The translations under genes and the position numbers were made by a program. Below are positions 5,138-11,808 of a DNA stretch of 13,204 nt, piece after piece. The notes beneath the pieces were generated by a model. The model saw only the letters and a list, made by a program, of their open reading frames with translations, was not told where the DNA came from and searched no databases. How positions within the stretch are numbered: position 1 is the first letter of the stretch; every line of letters begins with the position of its first letter. Source of the stretch: Xanthobacteraceae bacterium. GTDB taxonomy: Bacteria; Pseudomonadota; Alphaproteobacteria; Rhizobiales; Xanthobacteraceae. The DNA lies in assembly GCA_030036975.1 (NCBI GenBank), contig JASHSE010000136.1, positions 1-13,204 of the forward strand, given 5' to 3'.

Positions 5138-5388
5138 GGCATTTTGCCAGCCCGAAGTTCTCGGAGGCTTACCGGCAGCTTCCCGAACAAATCCGTGCGC
5201 TGGCCGACAAAAACTACGCGTTGCTCAAAGAAAACCCGCAGCATCCGTCGCTGCAGTTCAAGAAGGTTGGGCGTTTCTGGTCGGTTCGAGTCGGGCTGCG
5301 CTATCGTGCGCTCGCCGTGGACGCGGATGGCGATTTGGTCTGGTTTTGGATCGGCTCGCACGCCGATTACGATGCGCTGATCGGGTAG
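5134..5388 (+). CDS. RelE/ParE-family toxin
   Basis: The 84-residue basic protein has the compact RelE/ParE fold pattern: helices FSEAYRQLPEQIRALADKNYALLKEN (9-34), then strands LQFKKVGRFWSVRVGLRYRALAVDADGDLVWFWIGSHADYD (40-80). The KVGRFWSVRVGLRYRAL block and the final WIGSHADYD are characteristic of this subfamily. Members act as mRNA interferases or gyrase inhibitors; the sequence does not decide which. The ATG overlaps the antitoxin stop by four bases. The peptidase gene begins four bases after this stop, so some co-transcription into metabolism is likely. Length and residues look intact. Confidence 0.85.
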   Translation: MRHFASPKFSEAYRQLPEQIRALADKNYALLKENPQHPSLQFKKVGRFWSVRVGLRYRALAVDADGDLVWFWIGSHADYDALIG

Positions 5389-5392
5389 CGCC

Positions 5393-6166
5393 ATGACCAA
5401 AAAGCGCCCCGTAGTCGGCGTGATCGGCAGTGCGCATCAGGCCGAAGGCCGATTCACCGCGCAGCGGGTCGGCGAGCGCAATTTGCGCGCGGTGGCCGAG
5501 GTTGCGGGCGCGCTGCCGCTGATCTTCGCCGGCACGCCGGAGATCACCGACATCGGCGCGCTGCTCGAAGTGGTCGACGGCGTCCTGCTCACCGGCGCGC
5601 GCGCCAACGTGCACCCGGCCCGCTTCGGCATGGCCGAAGACCCGCGGCACGAGCCGTACGACCGCGACCGCGACGCGCTGGCGCTGGCGCTGATCGAGGC
5701 CTGCGTCGCGCGCGGCGTGCCGCTGTTCGGCATCTGCCGCGGCTTTCAGGAGATCAGCGTCGCGTTCGGCAGCTCCTTGCATCCGGAAATCCGCGAACTG
5801 CCCGGGCGCATGAACCACCGCATGCCGCGGTTGCCCAATGGCGACATCCATCCCGACCTCGCCGTGGTGTTCGCCGACCGCCACGAGGTGCGGCTCACGC
5901 CCGGCGGCGTGTTCGCAAAGCTGCTTGGCTGCGACACGATCCGGGTCAATTCGCTGCACGGCCAGGGCATTTTGGAGCCGGGCAAGCGCATCGTGATCGA
6001 AGGCGTGGCCGAGGACGGCACCGTCGAGGCGATCCGTATCGCCGACGCGTCCAGCTTTGCGCTCGGCGTGCAATGGCATGCCGAACATGCCGCCGACTGC
6101 AATCCGGTCAATCGCAAATTATTTGAGGCGTTCGGCGCGGCGCTTTCACGGTATCCGCGGACATAA
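5393..6166 (+). CDS. Class-I glutamine-amidotransferase-like peptidase C26, gamma-glutamyl-GABA hydrolase type
   Basis: The 257-residue protein has the peptidase C26 layout: VVGVIG at the N-terminus, VDGVLLTGARANVHP (61-75) forming the oxyanion side, the nucleophile elbow GICRG with Cys115 (113-117), and the QWHAEH segment with His229 and Glu231. These correspond to Cys114, His222 and Glu224 of E. coli PuuD. PuuD hydrolyses gamma-glutamyl-GABA in putrescine breakdown; relatives act on other gamma-glutamyl amides, so the substrate is uncertain. The usual HPE triplet reads HAE. No other puu genes are nearby. The gene starts four bases after the upstream toxin, without a clear ribosome-binding site. 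Confidence 0.87.
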   Translation: MTKKRPVVGVIGSAHQAEGRFTAQRVGERNLRAVAEVAGALPLIFAGTPEITDIGALLEVVDGVLLTGARANVHPARFGMAEDPRHEPYDRDRDALALALIEACVARGVPLFGICRGFQEISVAFGSSLHPEIRELPGRMNHRMPRLPNGDIHPDLAVVFADRHEVRLTPGGVFAKLLGCDTIRVNSLHGQGILEPGKRIVIEGVAEDGTVEAIRIADASSFALGVQWHAEHAADCNPVNRKLFEAFGAALSRYPRT

Positions 6167-6220
6167 GGGACACCAGTGATGGAGACAACAGCCGGCCTCG
6201 CCTTGCCAAGATCCATGTAT

Positions 6221-6240
6221 GATGGCATGATGTCGCCATC
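6221..6240. promoter_or_regulatory. Dyad operator immediately before the antitoxin start
   Basis: GATGGC (6221-6226) and GCCATC (6235-6240) form a perfect 6-bp inverted repeat with an 8-base spacer, ending directly at the ATG at 6241. It overlaps a possible -10 box CATGAT (6226-6231), spaced 17 bases from TTGCCA (6203-6208). Ribbon-helix-helix antitoxins usually repress their own promoter through such dyads. Confidence 0.55.
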
Positions 6241-6555
6241 ATGAATGCACGAACTCAGATTACCATGGATCCGGAGTTGCAGCGGCGCGCCCACGCCAAG
6301 GCCGCCGAGCGCGGCATTTCCTTTGCGGAATATATCCGGCGGCTGGTCGCCGGCGACTTGGGCGAGCAACAGAAGCCGAAGCCTGATATTTCGGTCCTGT
6401 TCGACCTGATTGACGAAGGACCTCCAACCGATATTGCTCGCGACAAGGACAGGATGATTGGCGAGGCGGTATGGCAGGAATACCTGCGCGATGTTGGTCG
6501 AATGCCTAAGGCAAAAATCCTGCAGAAAATTCGCCGCACAAAGAGCAGCCGTTGA
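6241..6555 (+). CDS. Ribbon-helix-helix antitoxin of a VapBC-type module
   Basis: The 104-residue protein starts with a ribbon-helix-helix domain: the DNA-contacting strand ARTQITMDPEL (3-13), helix QRRAHAKAAERG (14-25) and helix SFAEYIRRLVAGDL (27-40). The remainder (42-104), including KPDISVLFDLIDEGPPTDIA and a basic C-terminus, is the toxin-neutralising tail. Its partner is the PIN-domain protein directly downstream. The stop overlaps the toxin's TTG start. No Shine-Dalgarno is visible before the ATG; the operator dyad abuts it, so a near-leaderless transcript is likely. The family call is firm; labelling it VapB rather than another RHH antitoxin depends on the toxin. Confidence 0.82.
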   Translation: MNARTQITMDPELQRRAHAKAAERGISFAEYIRRLVAGDLGEQQKPKPDISVLFDLIDEGPPTDIARDKDRMIGEAVWQEYLRDVGRMPKAKILQKIRRTKSSR

Positions 6556-6965
6556 GCGTTTTTGTCGACTCCTCGGCATGGTTTGCGGCGATCGTCGCGC
6601 GCGATCACCACAACTCCCGCGCCAAGGCGATGATGCAGGGCGAGCGGGAGCACATCACTACTGATCACGTCGTCATCGAGACTTGGCTACTGTTAAATGC
6701 TCGCTTTCATCGTCAAGCCGCAGACTTGTTCTGGGAACGTATTCGCATTGGTCGCGTCCAGATCGAGCATGTGAGCCCGGCCGATTTCGAGGCGGCTTGG
6801 TCAATTGGCAAAATGTTTCCCGATCAGAATTTCTCGATCGTCGATCGCACGAGCTTCGCCGTGATGGAGCGGCTGGGCCTTACTCGTGCAATAAGCTTTG
6901 ACGACGATTTCTCGGTTTACCGCTATGGCCGCAACCGCGACCGCGCGTTTGAGGTGCTGCGATAG
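6552..6965 (+). CDS. PIN-domain ribonuclease toxin, VapC-like
   Basis: The 137-residue PIN domain carries the acidic residues of a metal-dependent endoribonuclease: Asp6 in VFVDSSAWFA, Glu43 in HVVIETWLLL, Asp98 in FSIVDRTSFAVME, and Asp117/Asp118 in AISFDDDF. VapC toxins cut initiator tRNA, the 23S rRNA sarcin-ricin loop or other structured RNA; this target is unknown. The start is TTG at 6552, overlapping the antitoxin TGA stop as TTGA, which couples the two and keeps toxin initiation weak. The length is typical and the gene looks intact. It converges with the crotonase-fold gene, 18 bases apart. Confidence 0.88.
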   Translation: MSVFVDSSAWFAAIVARDHHNSRAKAMMQGEREHITTDHVVIETWLLLNARFHRQAADLFWERIRIGRVQIEHVSPADFEAAWSIGKMFPDQNFSIVDRTSFAVMERLGLTRAISFDDDFSVYRYGRNRDRAFEVLR

Positions 6966-6983
6966 GCAAGAGCGGATGCCGCC

Positions 6984-7781
6984 TTATTCACCGGTCCACT
7001 TCGGCTTGCGCTTGTTGAGGAAGGCGTCGAGGCCCTCGCGAAAATCGCGGCTCATGTAGCACATCAGGATGAGGTCCTCGCCCTCCTCGCGGGACAGCCG
7101 GCGCATCAGGCGGGCGAGCGCCTGCTTGGTGGCGGCAAGCGTCAGCGGCGCATTGCCGGCGACGGTGGCGGCGAGTTCGTCGGCGCGCTTCTGCAGCGCC
7201 GGCAGATCCTCGACCACTTCGTTGAGCAGGCCGACGGCGGCCGCCTCCTCGGCGCCGATCAGCCGCGCGGTGAAAATCAAGTCCTTGACGCGTGCCGGGC
7301 CGACCAAAGCGGTGAGCCGGCTGATGTTCGACATCGACAGGCAATTGCCGAGCGTGCGTGCGATCGGAAAGCCCATCTTCACGCTTTTGGTGCCGATGCG
7401 CAGGTCGCAGCAGGCGGCGATGCCGGCGCCGCCTCCCGTGCAGGCGCCGTTGATCGCCGCGATGGTCGGCACACGGCACTGTTCGATCTCGCCGAGCACG
7501 CGGTCGATGCGGGCTTCGTAGTCGAGCGCATGCTGCGGCGTAGTGAAGGCGCGGAACTGGTTGATGTCGGTGCCGGCGGCAAACGCCTTGTCGCCGGCGC
7601 CCTGGAACACCAGCACCTTGATGGTGCGGTCCTTGTTGGCCTGCCGGCAGATTTCCGTCAGCCGCTCGTACATGGCGAAGGTGAAGGCGTTGCGCGCCTG
7701 CGGCCGGTTGAAGGTCACGCGGCCGATGCCGTCGCGCAGGTCGAAAAGCAGATCCTCACCAACTGTGGTTTGCTGATCCAT
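6984..7781 (-). CDS. Enoyl-CoA hydratase/isomerase (crotonase-fold) protein lacking both catalytic Glu
   Basis: The 265-residue protein is a full-length crotonase-fold enzyme: NRPQARNAF (25-33), the CoA/oxyanion block AFAAGTDINQF (66-76), and NGACTGGGAGIAACCDLRIG (111-130) with the second oxyanion glycine. The C-terminal FLNKRKPKWTGE is family-typical. Aligning by these motifs, the two glutamates of rat enoyl-CoA hydratase (144 and 164) fall on Gly120 and Ile140, so ordinary hydratase chemistry is unlikely. Other superfamily members do isomerisation, thioester cleavage or C-C cleavage with different residues. Upstream bases are AG-rich (GAGAGACGAGACGAC) without a perfect ribosome-binding site. 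It is 59 bases behind the CxxC gene and could be co-transcribed with it. Confidence 0.85.
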   Translation of the reverse strand: MDQQTTVGEDLLFDLRDGIGRVTFNRPQARNAFTFAMYERLTEICRQANKDRTIKVLVFQGAGDKAFAAGTDINQFRAFTTPQHALDYEARIDRVLGEIEQCRVPTIAAINGACTGGGAGIAACCDLRIGTKSVKMGFPIARTLGNCLSMSNISRLTALVGPARVKDLIFTARLIGAEEAAAVGLLNEVVEDLPALQKRADELAATVAGNAPLTLAATKQALARLMRRLSREEGEDLILMCYMSRDFREGLDAFLNKRKPKWTGE

Positions 7782-7840
7782 GCCGTCGTCTCGTCTCTCT
7801 CAAGCTATTCGGACGTGCGCGGTCAACGAATGCCGCGCGC

Positions 7841-8071
7841 CTAATGCGCCGTGCTCGACTCGATGCCCTCGATGTCCTCCAGCATGGTCTGGCCGAGATG
7901 GCGGATCGCCTCGGCCGTCAAGGCCGCCCATTGGTCCTTCGGCCCGAGCATGATGGTTTCGGCGAGGCTTTCGGAAATGCGCGCGACCATGTCGCCGAGG
8001 TCGACGTTCTCCTGCCCCTCGATGCGCTCGCGGACCAATTCGTTGATGTCGCAGTGCAGGCAATCGCTCAT
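7841..8071 (-). CDS. Small conserved hypothetical protein with N-terminal CLHC motif
   Basis: The 76-residue protein begins MSDCLHCDINELVRERI, with Cys4 and Cys7 in a CxxC arrangement. The rest is acidic and helical (DLGDMVARISESLAETIML and QWAALTAEAIRHLGQTMLED). I recall similar short rhizobial proteins starting with the same CLHCDI motif, annotated only as hypothetical. The lone CxxC could bind a metal in a dimer or be redox-active; neither is shown. The start is strong: GGAG lies seven bases before the ATG on the minus strand. It precedes the crotonase-fold gene on the same strand. Confidence 0.75.
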   Translation of the reverse strand: MSDCLHCDINELVRERIEGQENVDLGDMVARISESLAETIMLGPKDQWAALTAEAIRHLGQTMLEDIEGIESSTAH

Positions 8072-8090
8072 TTCGCAACTCCGTGATTTT

Positions 8091-8180
8091 GTAGGGTGGG
8101 CTGAGCGGCAGCGAAGCCCACGCGTTCAGCGACGAAGATGCCCGCGTGGGCACGGCGCTCCGCGCCTTTGCCCACCCTGC
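8091..8180. repeat. Composite GTAGGGTGGGC palindromic intergenic repeat
   Basis: GTAGGGTGGGC (8091-8101) is mirrored by GCCCACCCTGC (8170-8180), and inside them GCCCACGCG (8116-8124) is mirrored by CGCGTGGGC (8143-8151). The element can fold as two hairpins or one long cruciform. It fills the gap between the alpha/beta hydrolase stop and the CxxC gene, ending six bases from the stop, and may act as a terminator or mRNA-stabilising structure. Similar elements are widespread between genes in proteobacteria. Confidence 0.7.
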
Positions 8181-8186
8181 AAATAA

Positions 8187-9086
8187 TTACGCGCCGACGT
8201 GTTTGTCGACGAACGCCACCATGCGGGCGAACAGATCGCCGGTCTTGGTGAGGTCGGGCGTATGGCCGGCGTGCCGCTCCATGTCGATGTAGTCCAGCGC
8301 GATGTCGCCGCCGGCCTTCTTATAATAGGCGCAGAAACGCTGCGGCTCGTTGCCGGCAAAATCGGAATTCGGGTCCTTGTAATCGTGCTGCACGTCGTTG
8401 CGGCCCTGGTACCAGACCGCCGGCGGCAGCGCGACCTTTTCGCCGCGCTCGAGCGCCAGGAGCGGACTGCCCTCGGCCATGGCGGCCTCGCTGCCCCAGT
8501 ACGAATCGTGCCGTCCAATAATCGACTTGCCCCAGTCCTTGCCGGCCGCAAGATCGCGCTTGGCGTGGCGGTAGCGCGACAGTGGGTTGATGACCGGCCA
8601 TGACATGATCACGCAGCGCGCCGAGGCGTCCGGCTCGGCCGCGCCCGCCGGCAACGCAATGGCGCCATAGCGCGGATCGCGCGGCCGCATGGCGACCAGC
8701 ATGGCCAAGTGGCCGCCGCTCGACTGGCCCGATAGGCCGACCAGGTCCGGCCGGGTCTTCAGCTCGCGCGCATTGGCCTTGGCCCAGCGCACCGCATAAT
8801 TGATGTCCTGCACCGAGGCCGGATACGGGTCCTCATTGCCGGAGCGGAAATCGAGCGCGACCGAGACGATGCCGTGCGCGGCCATGTATTCGTGGCGCAA
8901 ATGCTCGGACAGCCGGTCGCTCATGCACCAGGCCCCGCCGTGGCACTCGACCAGCGCCGGGAACGGCCCCTGCCCGCGCGGCGTGAACACCCGCGCCAGG
9001 AGCGGCTTATTGCCGTGGCGCAGATACTCGACATCGCTCACGTCATAGTCGGTGGTCGTTTTGGCTTCGAGGGTAGCAGTGGTCAT
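8187..9086 (-). CDS. Alpha/beta hydrolase, HSL/esterase-like
   Basis: The 299-residue protein has the hormone-sensitive-lipase-like pattern: oxyanion motif HGGAW (49-53), nucleophile elbow GQSSG (120-124) with Ser122, likely acid Asp231 in GRND, and a C-terminal His (His272 or His275) in MERHAGHTPD. The family hydrolyses short-chain esters, carbamates or similar compounds; the substrate is not readable. There is no signal peptide, so it is cytosolic. AAGGAG ten bases before the ATG supports the start. It lies upstream of the CxxC and crotonase-fold genes on the same strand, but a repeat separates them. Length and triad look intact. Confidence 0.87.
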   Translation of the reverse strand: MTTATLEAKTTTDYDVSDVEYLRHGNKPLLARVFTPRGQGPFPALVECHGGAWCMSDRLSEHLRHEYMAAHGIVSVALDFRSGNEDPYPASVQDINYAVRWAKANARELKTRPDLVGLSGQSSGGHLAMLVAMRPRDPRYGAIALPAGAAEPDASARCVIMSWPVINPLSRYRHAKRDLAAGKDWGKSIIGRHDSYWGSEAAMAEGSPLLALERGEKVALPPAVWYQGRNDVQHDYKDPNSDFAGNEPQRFCAYYKKAGGDIALDYIDMERHAGHTPDLTKTGDLFARMVAFVDKHVGA

Positions 9087-9250
9087 GGGGCGGGGTCTCC
9101 TTGGGGTCGGAGAAGCAGTCTAGCCCGGATGCGGCGCCGGTAAAATCGCGGCGCCGGCGGCCGAATGGCGCGATTCCGGCAGCAAATCCGGGCCGCTCGC
9201 CGTCTCGACGGGCCAGCCTTCGTGCGTTCATCCTTACGGGGAATAACCGC
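9087..9250. other. Intergenic gap between esterase and PsiF-like genes
   Basis: This 164-base stretch holds the esterase ribosome-binding site and a TAGCCCGGATGCGGCGCCGG segment near 9122, which is half of a TAGCCCGG-type repeat. I see no terminator with a T run and no small gene with a good start. Confidence 0.35.
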
Positions 9251-9535
9251 TTATTGCTGCTCCGGCTCCCCCGGCACAGGTTCAGAGCCAGCGGGACCAG
9301 GCGCGCCCGCTGCAGGCCCGCGCGGCTCATTCTTGTTGGACGTGCACTTGGCCATGAACTGCGTGCGTTTGGCGCCGGCGAGCTTCTGCTGATCGGCGTA
9401 GAACTTGCAGGTTGCGGCCTTCTGCTTTGCCGTCGCCGCGCCGGCCGCGCCGGACAGCAGCACAACGGATGTGGCGGCCAAGAAAACCGCCAAGAAGCCG
9501 GTCAAAAAATCGGACAGGACCATAGAGCGATGCAT
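9251..9535 (-). CDS. Secreted PsiF-repeat-like small protein
   Basis: The 94-residue protein has a signal-peptide-like N-terminus (residues 1-34) with hydrophobic core FLTGFLAVFLAATSVVLLSG and an AAGAA site. The mature part carries KQKAATCKFYADQQKLAG and AKRTQFMAKCTSNKN, matching the PsiF repeat pattern with Cys43 and Cys64 about twenty residues apart. A Pro/Gly/Glu-rich tail (70-94) follows. PsiF is a phosphate-starvation-inducible periplasmic protein of unknown activity; induction here is not shown. The ATG at 9535 is chosen because GAGGAGG lies six bases upstream; an in-frame TTG at 9562 has no such site and would place the ribosome-binding site inside the gene. Confidence 0.78.
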   Translation of the reverse strand: MHRSMVLSDFLTGFLAVFLAATSVVLLSGAAGAATAKQKAATCKFYADQQKLAGAKRTQFMAKCTSNKNEPRGPAAGAPGPAGSEPVPGEPEQQ

Positions 9536-9696
9536 CGAGGACCTCCTCAGGACCGGGATCAAACTCCCGGCATTTTGCGGCGACAGTGCGGATCAGAGCG
9601 CCGCCAAGATCGCCCACTGCAGCTTTTGGGCATGGCGCAGGGACGAGCATGCAGGTTATGACATGATTCCCGAATAACGACAGTTCCGCCGCTCGC

Positions 9697-10128
9697 ATGC
9701 CTGCCACCGGCCAGATCAGCCCTACCCTTGCCCGGATTACGCCCGGCCTGACCGGAACCGCCGAACTTGTCGTCGCGGCCGAGCACACCGCACCCTTCGT
9801 CGGTTCGGGCCGCATCGCCGTGCTGGCGACGCCGGTGATGATCAATTTGTTCGAGGCCGCCGCTTTGGCTGCGGTCGAGCACCTCTTGCCCGCGGGCCAC
9901 CAGAGCCTCGGCATTCACCTTGACGTCGGCCATACCGCGGCGACGCCGGTCGGGCTGCGCGTCACCGCAAGCGCCGAGGTTTTGCGCCTCGAACGCCGCA
10001 CCATCACATTCCGGGTCGAGGCGCGCGACCCGTTCGAGGTGATCGGCGGCGGCACCCATCAGCGCATCGTCGTCAGCGTCGAGCGGTTCGACGCACGCGT
10101 GCAGCGCAAGGTCGCCGGCCGGCAGTGA
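9697..10128 (+). CDS. FlK-type acyl-CoA thioesterase
   Basis: The 143-residue protein is a single hot-dog domain. Thr45 (LATPVMINLFE), Glu53 and His79 (LDVGHTAATPVG) match the positions and spacing of Thr42, Glu50 and His76, the triad of the fluoroacetyl-CoA thioesterase FlK. TITFRVEARD and GGGTHQRIVVSVERF are the later strands. Most genomic relatives are annotated as generic thioesterases, and FlK's fluorine selectivity depends on other residues, so the substrate is open. No strong ribosome-binding site precedes the ATG. The gene is divergent from the PsiF-like gene and converges with a small membrane protein gene 33 bases away. Confidence 0.83.
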   Translation: MPATGQISPTLARITPGLTGTAELVVAAEHTAPFVGSGRIAVLATPVMINLFEAAALAAVEHLLPAGHQSLGIHLDVGHTAATPVGLRVTASAEVLRLERRTITFRVEARDPFEVIGGGTHQRIVVSVERFDARVQRKVAGRQ

Positions 10129-10161
10129 TCGGGCGCGACGGTCTGCTGCCGCGAAAAAACG

Positions 10162-10374
10162 TCAAGCGGCCTTGCGCGAGCGGCCGACGAAAAGGCCGAG
10201 GAGGACGAGAACGATGGCGGCAACCGCAGCGACGATGGCATGCTTCATATGCATGTGCTGCGAGCCTGGAATGTAACCGGGCATGAAGCTCGGCAACGAG
10301 CCCGCCTGCGTCGTGTAATACATGACCGCCACGACCGCGCAGATAATGGCAAGAAGAAAGGCGAGCATTTTCAT
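10162..10374 (-). CDS. Small two-helix membrane protein with His/Met loop
   Basis: The 70-residue protein has two hydrophobic helices, LAFLLAIICAVVAVMYY (4-20) and AIVAAVAAIVLVLLGLFVG (46-64). They are joined by a loop with SLPSFMPGYIPGS and SQHMHMKH, and a basic C-terminus, RSRKAA, follows. By the positive-inside rule the C-terminus is cytoplasmic and the loop is outside. I recall similar short rhizobial proteins with no assigned function. The ATG at 10374 is preferred: AGGGGA lies about eight bases upstream, and the longer form from 10407 adds a charged leader before the first helix. The loop's three His and two Met could bind copper or another metal, but this is speculation. Confidence 0.7.
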   Translation of the reverse strand: MKMLAFLLAIICAVVAVMYYTTQAGSLPSFMPGYIPGSQHMHMKHAIVAAVAAIVLVLLGLFVGRSRKAA

Positions 10375-10481
10375 TGCATCGGTCCCCTTTGACAAGCGCG
10401 GCCGCATGTCGACCGCCGGCCCGCCGGCGACGGGTTAGCACGCGGCCTCGGCATTGGCGAGGTTGATAATGCGGCAACAGC

Positions 10482-11795
10482 GTGGATGACGTCGAACGCG
10501 AAGCACTTTCGCTGCGTTCAACCCCAGGCGCCGCCGTTCTTGACCGGAGCCGTTCGAATGTCCACTTGCGCGAGGGGGCGGTCGCACGGGAGTTGCCGTT
10601 GCGCGACGGGGTTGTCGATCGCCAAATCAGCAAACGCAGCCTCTTGCGCAGGGCCGCGGCCCTGTGTGGCGTGATGGGCCTGTCGATGCCGGCGGCAATG
10701 TCGAGTTCGAAGGCGGATGCGGCGATGGATGGCGACGTCGCCGATATTGTGGAGCCGGCGATCGCGGCGCTGGCGCCGGCGGGCGAGGCCGGCGGTCTCG
10801 CCGCCGCGGTCCGCATCGACGGCCGCACCTTGTTCTTCAGTCGCGGCTTGGCGGACGACCGCACCGAGCAACCGATCACGTCGGATTCGCTGTTCAACGT
10901 CGCCTCGGTGCGCAAGCTGTTCGAAGCAACGCTCGTGGCCGAGGCGGTGCTGCGCAGCGAGCTTTCGCTCGACGATCCGGTCAGCAAATATGTACGTGAA
11001 CTGCACGGCGCGTATATCCGCCGGGTCACGATCGGCGAACTCGCCACCCACACGTCCGGCCTGCTGTTGCCGACCGATCATCCGCCCTGGCCCGACGAAA
11101 CGTATTCGCTGGCCCAGTTCCTCGACATGCTGAACGCCTGGACGCCGCAGCATGGCGAACAGCCGGGCAAGCAGCGCATCTACACGCATGCCGGCTACGT
11201 GCTGCTGCAACTCGCGCTCGAGCGCCGCTACGACACCCCGATCGGGGTTTTGATCGAAAGCCGCATCCTCAAGCCGCTCGGCATGAATTCGACGCTGGTG
11301 CCGGAACGCGGGCCGGACAATCGGGCCGTGATGGATGCGCAATTCATGCGGCGCACGGTGCAAGGCTACTCAGCCGACGGCACGCCGATCGGACCGCCGG
11401 GCAACCAGCAGAGCTATTTTGACTTTCCGGGCACCGGGCAGATGTTTTCATCGGCGCGCGACCTCGCCATCATGGTCGGCGCCAACCTGGGAGACCAAAA
11501 AAACGTCGAACCGCAAATCGGTAAGGCCCTGCTGTTCACCCAGCACGAATTCTTCCGCGTTGACGCGCAATACGGCCAAGCCATGGCGTGGGAGGTCAAC
11601 GACCTGAGCGGCCCGACCATCATCGACAAGCCGGGTGGCCTCAACAACGCCTCGGCCTATGTGGGTCTGGTGCCGGAGCGCAAGCTCGGGCTTGTCATTC
11701 TCTCCAACCGCGGCGACATCCATCCCTACGACGCGGCGCGCGCCACGATTTTGCCGGCGCTGGCCAAGTTGCCGGAACAGCCGACCAAGCCCTGA
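10482..11795 (+). CDS. Exported beta-lactamase-fold serine hydrolase
   Basis: The 437-residue protein belongs to the class-C beta-lactamase/penicillin-binding-protein-like hydrolases. Ser142-Val-Arg-Lys145 is the SxxK nucleophile motif, Tyr234-Thr-His236 sits at the YxN position, and Lys383-Pro-Gly385 at the KTG position. IGELATHTSGL (184-194) and MFSSARDLAIM (321-331) are typical flanking motifs. Residues 50-82 (KRSLLRRAAALCGVMGLSMP...) resemble a Tat or Sec signal, with twin Arg and a possible ADA cleavage site. The GTG at 10482 has no ribosome-binding site and leaves 50 odd residues before the signal, so the true start may lie further in. Members include esterases and D-aminopeptidases; no antibiotic resistance should be assumed. 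Confidence 0.82.
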   Translation: MDDVEREALSLRSTPGAAVLDRSRSNVHLREGAVARELPLRDGVVDRQISKRSLLRRAAALCGVMGLSMPAAMSSSKADAAMDGDVADIVEPAIAALAPAGEAGGLAAAVRIDGRTLFFSRGLADDRTEQPITSDSLFNVASVRKLFEATLVAEAVLRSELSLDDPVSKYVRELHGAYIRRVTIGELATHTSGLLLPTDHPPWPDETYSLAQFLDMLNAWTPQHGEQPGKQRIYTHAGYVLLQLALERRYDTPIGVLIESRILKPLGMNSTLVPERGPDNRAVMDAQFMRRTVQGYSADGTPIGPPGNQQSYFDFPGTGQMFSSARDLAIMVGANLGDQKNVEPQIGKALLFTQHEFFRVDAQYGQAMAWEVNDLSGPTIIDKPGGLNNASAYVGLVPERKLGLVILSNRGDIHPYDAARATILPALAKLPEQPTKP

Positions 11796-11808
11796 TCGCT
11801 GCGCTGCC

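Noticed and set aside
5258..6088. Minus-strand open frame of 276 codons opposite the PuuD-like gene
   Set aside because: It is antisense to a gene with an intact Cys-His-Glu triad, and its product shows no family features.
10073..11053. Minus-strand open frame of 326 codons
   Set aside because: It is Ser/Arg/Ala-rich and covers the membrane protein gene and half the serine hydrolase gene; a shadow frame.
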